This document shows, piece by piece, positions 17,169-25,158 of a stretch of DNA of 64,000 nt. The stretch lies in NCBI RefSeq assembly GCF_019145495.1, contig NZ_JAHSTU010000005.1:352237-416236 (forward strand). The letters run 5' to 3'. The position numbers were made by a program, and so were the translations under genes. The notes beneath the pieces are model-generated. The model was not told the DNA's origin. It searched no databases and worked only from the letters and a program-made list of their open reading frames with translations. Source of the stretch: Pseudomonas azerbaijanoccidentalis (lineage in GTDB: Bacteria > Pseudomonadota > Gammaproteobacteria > Pseudomonadales > Pseudomonadaceae). Numbering within the stretch: position 1 is the first letter of the stretch; each line of letters begins with the position of its first letter.

Positions 17169-17972
17169 ATGTTGCATATCACCATGATCGGCTGCGGCGC
17201 CATTGGCGTCGGCGTGCTCGAACTGCTGGAGAAAGACCCGCAGCTGTGCGTCGACTACGTCATCGCCTCGACCGGCTCCGAAGAACTGGTGCGCCAACGC
17301 TTGGCCAGTTTCAAACAACCGCCGCAGGTACTGACGGCTCTCCCGGCCGACGCGCGCCCCGACCTGCTGGTCGAGTGCGCCGGCCATAAAGCCATCGAAG
17401 AACATGTGCTGCCGGCACTGGAGCGTGGCATTGCGTGTCTGATCGTCTCGGTCGGCGCGCTGTCCGAAGTCGGCCTGGTAGAACGCCTTGAGGCCGCTGC
17501 TGAACGCGGCAAGACCCGCATCGAATTGCTGCCCGGCGCCATCGGCGGCATCGATGCTTTGTCGGCGGCCAAGGTTGGCGGCCTGGACTCGGTCAAATAC
17601 ACCGGACGCAAACCGGCGCGGGCCTGGAAAAACACCCCGGCTGAACAGGCCTTTGACCTGGACAGCCTCACCGAAGCCACGGTGATTTTCCAGGGCAGTG
17701 CCCGCGAGGCGGCGCACCTCTACCCGAAAAACGCCAACGTCGCCGCAACTTTGTCACTGGCCGGGCTCGGCCTGGATCGCACCCACGTAACGCTGATCGC
17801 CGATCCGCAAAGCGAAGAGAACGTCCATCACTTCGAAGCCCGCGGTGCCTTTGGCGGTTTCGAACTGAGCCTGCGTGGCAAACCGCTGCTGGCCAACCCG
17901 AAGACCTCGGCGTTGACCGTCTACAGCGTCGTCCGCGCTTTGGGCAACCACGCCCATGCGATTTCGATTTAG
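17169..17972 (+). CDS. Aspartate dehydrogenase-like NAD(P) enzyme
   Basis: 267-residue member of the NadX/aspartate dehydrogenase family. The Rossmann motif MIGCGAIGVGVLELL is at the N-terminus, followed by VECAGHKA, LLPGAIGGIDALSAA and the C-terminal LANPKTSALTVYSVVRAL. The family reversibly converts L-aspartate to iminoaspartate or oxaloacetate and ammonia. In a catabolic operon it more likely handles an imine or amine intermediate of the substrate, which, with the RidA-like gene downstream, hints at a nitrogen-containing compound. That is inference only. ATG 17169 fits the family N-terminus. Confidence 0.87.
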   Translation: MLHITMIGCGAIGVGVLELLEKDPQLCVDYVIASTGSEELVRQRLASFKQPPQVLTALPADARPDLLVECAGHKAIEEHVLPALERGIACLIVSVGALSEVGLVERLEAAAERGKTRIELLPGAIGGIDALSAAKVGGLDSVKYTGRKPARAWKNTPAEQAFDLDSLTEATVIFQGSAREAAHLYPKNANVAATLSLAGLGLDRTHVTLIADPQSEENVHHFEARGAFGGFELSLRGKPLLANPKTSALTVYSVVRALGNHAHAISI

Positions 17973-17981
17973 GGGATTGCG

Positions 17982-19478
17982 ATGACTTTCGAACAAACTT
18001 TACCCATCTGCATCGCCGGCGAATGGCGATTGGGCCGCGGTGATCGCTATGCCACGTGCTACCCCGCCACCGGCGAAACCGTTGCCTGGCTCAATGCGGC
18101 GAGCGTTGAAGACGTTGAAGAGGCCGTGCAAGGCGCCCATCAGGCGTTTTTGCACAGCGGCTGGGCGCAGCGCAAACCCCATGAACGGGCCAGCGTGCTG
18201 TATCGCATTGCCGAGTTGATCCGTGAGCGCAGCGAAGAACTCGCGCAATTGCAACGCCAGGACAATGGCAAGCCGATCAACGAAACCCGTGCTCTGGTGG
18301 CCAGTGCCGCCGGCACTTTCCAGTTCTTCGCGTCGGCTTGTGAAACCCTCGAAGAAACCATCACGCCGTCCCGTGGTGATTTCGTCAGCATGAGTGTTTA
18401 CGAGCCGATGGGTGTGATCGCCGCGATTACACCGTGGAACTCGCCGATTGCCAGTGAAGCGCAGAAAGTCGCTCCGGCGCTGGCGGCCGGCAATGCCGTG
18501 GTCATCAAACCGGCGGAAATCACGCCATTGATGGCCTTGCAACTGGCGCGTATCTGCGAAGACGCAGGGTTGCCCAAAGGCCTGCTCAGCGTGCTACCGG
18601 GCAAAGGTTCGCTGCTTGGCGATGCACTGACCCGTCATCCGCTGGTCAAGCGTGTGTCGTTCACGGGTGGCACCAAGACCGGTAAACACATTGCCCACAT
18701 CGCTGCCGACAAGATGATGCCAGTGTCACTGGAGTTGGGCGGCAAATCGCCGACCATCGTCCTTGATGACGCCGACCTCGACCATGCCGTGGCCGGCGTG
18801 TTGTACGGCATTTTCAGTTCTTCGGGCGAAGCCTGCATCGCCGGTTCACGGCTGTTCGTCGCTCGCGCGCTGTACGAACCGTTCATGGCGCGCCTGGTAG
18901 CCGCCGCGGCCGAGTTGCGCGTCGGCGATCCGGCGGACGAGCGGACGCAAATGGGCCCGCTGATCAGCGCCGCTCACCGCGAGTCAGTAGAACGCTATGT
19001 GGCGCTCGGGCTGGCCGAAGGCGGCCGTCTGCTGCTCGGTGGCACGCGCCCCACTGGCGGCGTTTACGACCAGGGTTACTACTACCCGCCGACCATCCTC
19101 GAAGGTTTGAACAACAGCCAGCAAGTGTGCCAGGAAGAAATATTTGGTCCGGTGCTGGTGGCCATGCCGTTTGACGACGAAGCGCAATTGCTCGAGCAGG
19201 CCAACGACAGCTTGTACGCCCTCGCCGCTGGCATCTGGACCGGCGATTACAAGCGCGCCTGGGCCCTGGGTCGAAAAATCCAGGCCGGTACGGTGTGGAT
19301 CAACACCTACAAGCAGTTCTCGATTTCCACCCCGATCGGTGGCTGGCGCGACAGCGGCCTGGGCCGTGAAAAAGGCCGCCTGGGCATCCTGCAGTACATG
19401 GAACAGAAAAGCCTTTATTGGGGCATGAATGAACAGCCACTGGCCTGGGCCGGTGTGCAACGAGAGGTAGGGTTATGA
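17982..19478 (+). CDS. NAD(P)-dependent aldehyde dehydrogenase
   Basis: 498-residue aldehyde dehydrogenase. Conserved marks are AITPWNSPIASEAQK, the general base Glu in SLELGGKSPT (about residue 253), the catalytic Cys in SSGEACIAGSR (near 287) and EEIFGPV (near 386). It is closest in style to hydroxymuconic-semialdehyde and betaine-aldehyde dehydrogenases. Behind a ring-cleaving enzyme it plausibly oxidises a semialdehyde ring-fission product. It ends with a 4-base overlap with the VOC gene. Confidence 0.93.
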   Translation: MTFEQTLPICIAGEWRLGRGDRYATCYPATGETVAWLNAASVEDVEEAVQGAHQAFLHSGWAQRKPHERASVLYRIAELIRERSEELAQLQRQDNGKPINETRALVASAAGTFQFFASACETLEETITPSRGDFVSMSVYEPMGVIAAITPWNSPIASEAQKVAPALAAGNAVVIKPAEITPLMALQLARICEDAGLPKGLLSVLPGKGSLLGDALTRHPLVKRVSFTGGTKTGKHIAHIAADKMMPVSLELGGKSPTIVLDDADLDHAVAGVLYGIFSSSGEACIAGSRLFVARALYEPFMARLVAAAAELRVGDPADERTQMGPLISAAHRESVERYVALGLAEGGRLLLGGTRPTGGVYDQGYYYPPTILEGLNNSQQVCQEEIFGPVLVAMPFDDEAQLLEQANDSLYALAAGIWTGDYKRAWALGRKIQAGTVWINTYKQFSISTPIGGWRDSGLGREKGRLGILQYMEQKSLYWGMNEQPLAWAGVQREVGL

Positions 19479-20440
19479 GCGTTTTAGGCATTGATGAAGT
19501 CACCTACGGTGTCGAGGACCTGGAAACCAGCGCACGGTTTTTCAGTGACTGGGGCCTGAGCAAAGTCAGCGAACAACCTGACGAAGTGATCTTCGAAACC
19601 CTCAACGGCTGCCGCGTGGTGCTCGCCGACATCAACAAAGCCAGCCTGCCGCCGGCCATCGAGCCGGGCTCGACGGTGCGCGAAGTGGTGTGGGGCGTCG
19701 AAAGCGATGCCGACCTGAAACTTTACAGCGAACGAATCGCCAACGATCCGGGCTTCATCGAAGCCAACGGCCGTATCGGTTGCACTGACCCCAATGGCCT
19801 GGCGATCCGCCTGCAAGTGACCCGCAAGCGCGAACTGCAGATCGAATGCAGCGGCCATAACACCTGGCAAACCAAGGGCCGGATCAACAAGGCTGCGCCG
19901 ATCTACGAACGCGCTACACCGATCGAGGTCGGGCATGTGGTGTTTTTCGTCAAGGACGTCAACGCCTGCGAAGCCTTCTATCACGAGCGGTTCGGCTTTC
20001 AGGCCTCGGATCGCTATCCGGATCGAGGTGCGTTCCTGCGCACCGCTGAAGAAGGCGGCCACCACGACCTGTTCATGCTGCAACTGCCCGCCCCTCGCGC
20101 CGGCCTGAATCACGTCGCTTTCACCGTGCGCGATGTTCACGAAGTATTCGGTGGCGGCATGCACATTTCCCGCAGCGGCTGGGCTACGGAAATCGGCCCC
20201 GGCCGCCATCCGGTGTCTTCGGCGTTCTTCTGGTACTTCAAGAACCCGGCCGGTGCGCTGGTCGAGTACTACGCCGACGAAGACCAACTGACCGGTGAAT
20301 GGGAACCGCGCACCTTCGAACCCGGCCCGACCGTTTTCGCCGAATGGGCGATTGCCGGCGGCATCGATGGCAATACGCGCCGCCAGCAAAACGTCGAGGC
20401 GCCGCAAGGCAAGTTCCTGACTGACAAACCGAAGCCCTGA
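19475..20440 (+). CDS. Two-domain VOC protein, extradiol dioxygenase-like
   Basis: 321-residue protein with two vicinal-oxygen-chelate modules (about residues 4-115 and 150-270), as in type I extradiol dioxygenases. The C-terminal module holds the expected metal triad: His154 (VGHVVFFV), His213 (NHVAFTV) and Glu264 (LVEYYADED). The N-terminal module lacks it. This is the arrangement of catechol 2,3-dioxygenase-type enzymes, so an iron- or manganese-dependent ring cleavage is likely. It lies between an aldehyde dehydrogenase gene and the oxygenase genes. Confidence 0.88.
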   Translation: MSVLGIDEVTYGVEDLETSARFFSDWGLSKVSEQPDEVIFETLNGCRVVLADINKASLPPAIEPGSTVREVVWGVESDADLKLYSERIANDPGFIEANGRIGCTDPNGLAIRLQVTRKRELQIECSGHNTWQTKGRINKAAPIYERATPIEVGHVVFFVKDVNACEAFYHERFGFQASDRYPDRGAFLRTAEEGGHHDLFMLQLPAPRAGLNHVAFTVRDVHEVFGGGMHISRSGWATEIGPGRHPVSSAFFWYFKNPAGALVEYYADEDQLTGEWEPRTFEPGPTVFAEWAIAGGIDGNTRRQQNVEAPQGKFLTDKPKP

Positions 20441-20453
20441 GCGGGCCACGAGC

Positions 20454-20771
20454 ATGAGCGAATCATTGCTGGTGACCGTGCTGCTCAAGCACGACCAATC
20501 GAAGAACCTGGAAGACATTCAGCGACACATGAAACAGCAGGACTGGTGGGAGCGCTTTCCCCCGCAAGGCGTCGAAGTGGTGTCCTGGACCGTGGCCATG
20601 GGCCTGGGCCAGATCGTCACCCTGCGTTTGCCGCCAAGCCTGCTGCCGACCCTCAACGTCGAGCTCGAACGCTCGGCCTGGGGTGTGTTCAGCACCGAAG
20701 TGTTCCCGACTTATGACTTTATCCCCGTGCGCGAAACGATCCGCGAACGGGTACGCAACGGAGGTCAATGA
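20454..20771 (+). CDS. Small conserved protein of unknown function (ferredoxin-like fold possible)
   Basis: 105 residues, no signal or membrane segment. It begins with a beta strand (LLVTVLLKHDQ) followed by a helix, then VEVVSWTVAMGLGQIVTLRL and a Phe/Tyr-rich end (FSTEVFPTYDFIPV). Size and pattern recall dimeric alpha/beta-barrel proteins such as muconolactone isomerase or EthD-like proteins, but I recognise no family motif. It sits 13 bases after the VOC gene and 1 base before the next small gene, so it is surely co-expressed with the Rieske system. Confidence 0.75.
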   Translation: MSESLLVTVLLKHDQSKNLEDIQRHMKQQDWWERFPPQGVEVVSWTVAMGLGQIVTLRLPPSLLPTLNVELERSAWGVFSTEVFPTYDFIPVRETIRERVRNGGQ

Positions 20772-20772
20772 C

Positions 20773-21000
20773 ATGAGCAATACCGAACCCTATCTGCAGC
20801 CCAATCAGGCCCGCAAGCGCCCCAACACCCAGTTCGAAGAGTTGCTGGGCGACTCCATCGAACGCGCCTTCGGCAATGGCGTGACCGAGTTGCCCGACCT
20901 GCTCGCGCACCTCAACCTGGCGGGTCCGCCCTGCCCGCTGACCACCGGCGAGTGGACGCCGGACGCCTATAAAACCCTGATGGCTCGACTGGGCGAATGA
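20773..21000 (+). CDS. Small helical protein, recombinase-like HTH family
   Basis: 75 residues, no cysteine cluster or signal. The sequence has PNQARKRPNTQFEELLGDSI, then ERAFGNGVTELPDLLAHLN, then GEWTPDAYKTLMARLG, which matches my memory of a short family named recombinase-like helix-turn-helix proteins, often found next to Rieske oxygenase alpha subunits. No enzymatic function is known. It could be an accessory subunit of the oxygenase. The start follows the previous gene stop by one base. Confidence 0.75.
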   Translation: MSNTEPYLQPNQARKRPNTQFEELLGDSIERAFGNGVTELPDLLAHLNLAGPPCPLTTGEWTPDAYKTLMARLGE

Positions 21001-21021
21001 CCCGCCAGAGGTAAATAAGAA

Positions 21022-22056
21022 ATGAACATGAACACAACCGTTGATCCTGTAGAAAACCTCCTGGCAAATGGCTTGAAGAACCTCTGGTTCCCGGTCCTGC
21101 CGAGCGACCAACTGGGCGAGAAGCCGGTGTCGATCCGTCGACTGGGCTACAAGATTGCCCTGTGGCGTGACAATGACGGCAGCGTGCATGCCCTGGAAGA
21201 CCACTGCCCGCATCGCGGCGCGCCGCTGTCCCAGGGCCCGGTATTGGGCGATCGTCTGCAATGCCCTTATCACGGCGTCGAAGTGCGTTGCGACGGCACT
21301 GTCACCAAAGTGCCCGGCAGCCCTGGTTGCAAACTCGAAGGCAGCCGCCCGACCCGGATGTTTCACACCCGTGAAGCCGCCGGCGCGATCTTTCTCTACA
21401 ACGCTGCCGAACCGCACGTTGAAACGCCGCCGGAACTGGTGCTGCCCGAGCAGCTGACTTCCCCGCAGTGGAGCAGTTTCGTCTGCTACGCCGAGTGGAA
21501 AGGCGACTACCGCTACGTCATCGACAACGTCATGGACCCGATGCACGGCACCTACCTGCACAAGATGTCGCACTCCATGAGCGAAGGCGAAGCCACCGCC
21601 AAGTTCGTCACCCGCGACACCGAGAAAGGCTTCTTCTTCGAGAAGGAAGGCCAGCGAGGGGTGAACTTCGACTGGACCGAATTCATGGACGACAGCTGCC
21701 ATTGGCTGCGCCTGGAAATCCCTTATCCGAAAACCGGTGGCCCGGGCGGCAACTTCACCATCATCGGCAGCTACACGCCAAGCAGCCCTTCCTTGTCGGC
21801 GGTGTTCCACTGGCGTTGCCGCCCGTTGACCGGCTGGCAACGCGATACCTGGCGGTTCCTCTACAAGAATCGTCTGGAAGCACGCCACTGGGCGGTGCTG
21901 GAACAGGACCGGACGCTGCTCGAATTCATGGAGCCGGACGCCAACCAACGGGAAAACCTCTACCAGCATGACCTCGGTGTGGTGCGTCTGCGCCGCTACC
22001 TGAAAAACGCAGCCAAGGCCCAACTGGAACTGATCGACGCGAAGCAATTGTCATGA
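21022..22056 (+). CDS. Rieske non-heme iron oxygenase, alpha subunit
   Basis: 344-residue Rieske oxygenase. The [2Fe-2S] ligands are Cys62/His64 (CPHRG) and Cys81/His84 (CPYHG). The mononuclear iron site has Asp172, His175 and His180 in DNVMDPMHGTYLH, with the third ligand further on. Length and lack of a beta-subunit gene place it with single-component-alpha enzymes of the VanA/phthalate-dioxygenase type, which hydroxylate or O/N-demethylate aromatic acids. The matching reductase is encoded two genes downstream. It overlaps the RidA gene by 4 bases. Confidence 0.94.
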   Translation: MNMNTTVDPVENLLANGLKNLWFPVLPSDQLGEKPVSIRRLGYKIALWRDNDGSVHALEDHCPHRGAPLSQGPVLGDRLQCPYHGVEVRCDGTVTKVPGSPGCKLEGSRPTRMFHTREAAGAIFLYNAAEPHVETPPELVLPEQLTSPQWSSFVCYAEWKGDYRYVIDNVMDPMHGTYLHKMSHSMSEGEATAKFVTRDTEKGFFFEKEGQRGVNFDWTEFMDDSCHWLRLEIPYPKTGGPGGNFTIIGSYTPSSPSLSAVFHWRCRPLTGWQRDTWRFLYKNRLEARHWAVLEQDRTLLEFMEPDANQRENLYQHDLGVVRLRRYLKNAAKAQLELIDAKQLS

Positions 22057-22490
22057 ATGCAGCGGTGCAACGTGTTCAGGCCGACTCGCTGAACGAGCCG
22101 GCCAGTAACAGCTGGTCGAATGCCTTGCTGATCGGCAATGAAGTGGTGATGTCCGGCATGACCGGTCATCCCGCCACGCGCCTGGCCGCTGAAACCGGAG
22201 CACCGCTCGACACCTATGCCCAGACCCTGGTGGTACTGGGCAAGGTTCGGGCGCTGGTCGAAGCGGCCGGTGGTCATGTCGGCAATATCTTCCGGCTCAC
22301 CGTGTATGTCACCGCCATCGCCGACAAGGACGAAGTGGGCCGCGCCCGTCGCGACTTCTTCGCCGGTCAGGCGCTGTTCCCGACCTCCACGCTGGTCGAA
22401 GTGAGCGCGCTGGTGTTTCCTGAACTGCGGGTGGAGATCGAGGCCGGCGCGCGTCTCGATCTCGATTTGCGAACTGTCGAAAAGAGGTGA
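22053..22490 (+). CDS. RidA/YjgF-family protein, Arg-less variant
   Basis: 145-residue RidA-fold protein with WSNALLIGNEVVMSGMTG at the start and FPTSTLVEV plus RVEIEAGA at the end. Canonical RidA carries Arg in the PxRxxVEV segment for imine hydrolysis; here that position reads Ser or Thr, so classical 2-iminoacid deaminase activity is doubtful. Some catabolic relatives act as aminomuconate-type deaminases. Its position between the oxygenase and reductase genes points to work on a pathway intermediate. Confidence 0.85.
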   Translation: MNAAVQRVQADSLNEPASNSWSNALLIGNEVVMSGMTGHPATRLAAETGAPLDTYAQTLVVLGKVRALVEAAGGHVGNIFRLTVYVTAIADKDEVGRARRDFFAGQALFPTSTLVEVSALVFPELRVEIEAGARLDLDLRTVEKR

Positions 22491-22493
22491 CCG

Positions 22494-23453
22494 ATGTCCC
22501 ATTCCTCTCCAATCACCGCGCTCGTGCACACCCTGCGCTATGAAGCAGAAGGCATCATCAGTGTCGAACTGCGGCCTTATGGCGATACCGTGTTCGCGCC
22601 GTTCGAAGCCGGATCGCACATTGATCTGCATCTGCCCAACGGTCTGGTGCGCAGCTACTCATTGCTCAACTCGCCGAGCGATCAGGGTCGTTATGTGGTC
22701 GGCATCCTGCGCGATCGCAAAAGCCGTGGCGGTTCGGAATATGTGCACGGCCAATTGCGGGTCGGTATGCAATTGCCGATCTCGTCGCCGCGCAACAACT
22801 TCGAGCTCGACCTGAGTGCCAAACACAGCGTGCTGGTGGCCGGCGGTATCGGCATCACGCCGATTTACTGCATGTTCCGTCAATTGCTGGCATTGGGAAA
22901 ATCCGCCGAACTGATCTACTGCGCCCGTTCTCGGCAGGAAGCGGCATTGGTGGAAGAACTCAGCGGCCTGAGTGCCAAGGTGGTTTACCACTTCAATGAC
23001 GAAAAAGGCATGCCGCCGGACCTGAGCGCCTATCTGGCAGGCCAGCCCGACGACACACATTTTTATTGCTGCGGTCCGACGCCGATGCTCGATGCTTTCG
23101 AAAGCACCTGCGAAGGCCTCGGTTACCCTCATGCGCATATCGAACGATTCACCGCGGCTGAACTGCCACCGTCCGAAGACGCGCAAAGCAGTTACAGCGT
23201 CGAGCTGAAAAAGTCCGGCAAGACACTGTCGATCGAACCGGGTTTGAGTTTGCTCGATGTGTTGCTGGAGGCCGGGTGTGACATCGAGCACAGCTGCCGC
23301 GAAGGTGTGTGTGGTTCGTGCGAAACGCGGGTATTGGAGGGTGATGTCGACCACCGTGACGGTGTGCTGACCAAAGCCGAGCGTGCCGCGAACAAATCAA
23401 TGATGGTGTGTGTATCCGGCTGCAAGAGTCGGCGGTTGGTACTCGACCTGTAA
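22494..23453 (+). CDS. PDR/VanB-family oxygenase reductase
   Basis: 319-residue phthalate-dioxygenase-reductase type protein: flavin domain (RSYS, 53-56), NAD domain (GGIG 117-120, CCGP 192-195) and a C-terminal plant-type [2Fe-2S] domain with Cys268, Cys273, Cys276 and Cys306. It carries electrons from NADH through flavin and its iron-sulfur cluster to the Rieske oxygenase encoded just upstream. The domain order matches VanB/PDR. It is the last gene of the operon and is followed by a strong terminator. Confidence 0.94.
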   Translation: MSHSSPITALVHTLRYEAEGIISVELRPYGDTVFAPFEAGSHIDLHLPNGLVRSYSLLNSPSDQGRYVVGILRDRKSRGGSEYVHGQLRVGMQLPISSPRNNFELDLSAKHSVLVAGGIGITPIYCMFRQLLALGKSAELIYCARSRQEAALVEELSGLSAKVVYHFNDEKGMPPDLSAYLAGQPDDTHFYCCGPTPMLDAFESTCEGLGYPHAHIERFTAAELPPSEDAQSSYSVELKKSGKTLSIEPGLSLLDVLLEAGCDIEHSCREGVCGSCETRVLEGDVDHRDGVLTKAERAANKSMMVCVSGCKSRRLVLDL

Positions 23454-23481
23454 CACTTTGCTCCACTTCATCTATTGAACA

Positions 23482-23508
23482 GGCCGACAACATTGTCGGC
23501 CTTTTTTT
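23482..23508 (+). terminator. Intrinsic terminator ending the catabolic operon
   Basis: GGCCGACA and TGTCGGCC form an 8-bp stem with a 4-base loop, followed by seven T, 28 bases after the reductase stop. Confidence 0.92.
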
Positions 23509-23655
23509 ATGCGCGTGAAGTTAAGACGCACAGTTAACGTGCACTTTGGTTACCCCTGAAGGCTAGCGTTTCACGGGCAATACAAAAAAATCCGCTTCCC
23601 ATATAAACAATTGTTTTCAATGGATTTATTTCAGAATAAAGGCACCACCAGCAGT

Positions 23656-23671
23656 TGGCATACTTTCTGCT
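23656..23671 (+). promoter_or_regulatory. Sigma54-like -24/-12 element, porin promoter
   Basis: TGGCATACTTTCTGCT has GG and GC at the right distance and resembles the operon element at 8875-8890 (both TGGCAT, 7 bases, TGC). It lies in the 389-bp gap between the operon and the porin gene; beside the terminator and the shared block I see no other gene there. Confidence 0.4.
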
Positions 23672-23684
23672 CTTTCCCTGTCAG

Positions 23685-23720
23685 GTTCATAGGTCAGACA
23701 CCGTATTGCCTATGAAACAG
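23685..23720 (+). repeat. 36-bp block shared with the operon promoter (copy 2)
   Basis: Ungapped match to 8882-8917 (27 of 36). In this copy the outer parts form a perfect inverted repeat, TTCATAGG (23687-23694... left) and CCTATGAA (right), around a 15-base spacer, and the right arm contains TATGAAAC, the half-site of the 8782-8797 palindrome. Confidence 0.7.
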
Positions 23721-23842
23721 CCAATATAAAAACGCTCTCTACTTAGCAACATTTGAATGTTTTCAGCCATTGCCACTTTCAAGGCAAGCGCAGAAGTGTT
23801 GCCGGTCACTTTGTAGGGCTCAACATTGCAGGGGAAGTCAGC

Positions 23843-25072
23843 ATGAAGAATTACGTGATAGGTCTGGGACTGATGTTGGGCAGTTGCATCAGTTTGGCGG
23901 GCGAACCCGGGCCTGCTGCGCCAGAGACACCGGCCAACGTGAAAAAGCCGTTCCCGCATATCGCCTGGCGTAGCGATGACGGCCAAAGCAGCCTGGACAT
24001 CGGCGGCGCCTTGCGCACCAATTACCGCGACGAGCATTGGGACACCACCGAAAACAATGGCCGGTTTCTGTTCGACACCTTCCGTATCGATGTGCAAGCG
24101 ACTTACAAGAACCTCTACAGCGATGTCGGCTACTGGTTTCAGGACGACGGCAAACGCTCCATCGATCGCGGCTTCGTTGGCTACCGCTTCAACAGCAACT
24201 CCAACCTGCAAGCAGGAGCACCGTTCAAACCGTTCGGGCTGGAACCTTACCCGCAATTCGGCTGGAGTTATCACCTGCCCTTCTTCATGGGTTACGGGGT
24301 CAGCGCGGGTACCGGTTTGAAGTACAGCTACAAGGACAAGGAGTGGGATCTGCAGCTGGGCTACTTCCCGCGCATGCTGCCTACCGACATCCGCTACTCG
24401 CCGGAAGTTGGCCGTTATGCCGACCTGAAGGACAACGCGATTCCTTTCACCCAGTCGCGCCAGGATAACGAGAAGCACAACCAGATAAACGCCCGCGTCG
24501 CGCGGACTTTCGTCAACGACGGCTGGAAAACCGAGATCGGCGCCTCGCTGGCCACCGCACAACTGTATAACGCCACGACCAAAGATGACGGCGATTACTG
24601 GGCCGGCGGCATCCACGCCATCATCAACGCCGGCCAGTGGACCGTCAGCACCCAAGGCATTCGTTACGAGTACGACCCGAAAAACCCGACCGGCGTCAGC
24701 GATGACTCGATACTCATGGGCAGCAACGGGCTGACACCCGCTTACCTGATTGCCGCCAAAGCCACGGTCGCTTCGTTGAACGTCAGCTACGACATCCCCA
24801 CGCCAAAACTGGGACAGCTGAAGAAAATCAAGCTGTACAACGACTACAGCCGCATGATGAAAGACGAAAACGGTTGGGATGACTCGCAGATGTACACCGT
24901 GGGCGCGCAATTCCTGGCGATGCCGATCATGGCATGGGTCGACTTGACCTGGGCGAAGAACGCCAACCCCTACGGCGGAGCGGAAAATGGTACGGGGTTC
25001 ACCAATACCAATTCAATCGGCAGCAATCAGTGGTACTACCGAACCAACGTCAATATCGGTTACTACTTTTGA
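23843..25072 (+). CDS. Outer-membrane porin (OprO/OprP-like beta barrel)
   Basis: 409-residue exported beta-barrel. The signal peptide is residues 1-19 (LGSCISLAGE). It has many alternating amphipathic strands and a C-terminal YYRTNVNIGYYF ending in Phe, the BAM recognition signature. It is not OprD-like in its N-terminus; features such as DIGGALRTNYRD, FDTFRIDVQATYK and DLTWAKNANPY fit the OprO/P-type porin group. ATG 23843 follows GGGGAAG. Sharing promoter elements with the adjacent operon suggests it is the outer-membrane entry for the same substrate. Confidence 0.85.
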   Translation: MKNYVIGLGLMLGSCISLAGEPGPAAPETPANVKKPFPHIAWRSDDGQSSLDIGGALRTNYRDEHWDTTENNGRFLFDTFRIDVQATYKNLYSDVGYWFQDDGKRSIDRGFVGYRFNSNSNLQAGAPFKPFGLEPYPQFGWSYHLPFFMGYGVSAGTGLKYSYKDKEWDLQLGYFPRMLPTDIRYSPEVGRYADLKDNAIPFTQSRQDNEKHNQINARVARTFVNDGWKTEIGASLATAQLYNATTKDDGDYWAGGIHAIINAGQWTVSTQGIRYEYDPKNPTGVSDDSILMGSNGLTPAYLIAAKATVASLNVSYDIPTPKLGQLKKIKLYNDYSRMMKDENGWDDSQMYTVGAQFLAMPIMAWVDLTWAKNANPYGGAENGTGFTNTNSIGSNQWYYRTNVNIGYYF

Positions 25073-25089
25073 TTCACCGGTAAAGGTCC

Positions 25090-25129
25090 GGGTCGACGGT
25101 TGCCCTTTGCAAACGGCAACCATCGACCC
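25090..25129. terminator. Long hairpin between convergent porin and dehydratase genes
   Basis: GGGTCGACGGTTGCC and GGCAACCATCGACCC form a 15-bp stem with one mismatch and a 10-base loop. There is no T-run, so it may stop transcription weakly or protect the transcript ends. Confidence 0.5.
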
Positions 25130-25158
25130 ACTGATCGAGCGTCAAGACGTTTTCAGGT

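Noticed and set aside
15248..17203. 651-codon minus-strand frame opposite the ThDP enzyme gene
   Set aside because: No ribosome site or domain; it mirrors the coding strand of a clear ThDP enzyme and spans gene borders.
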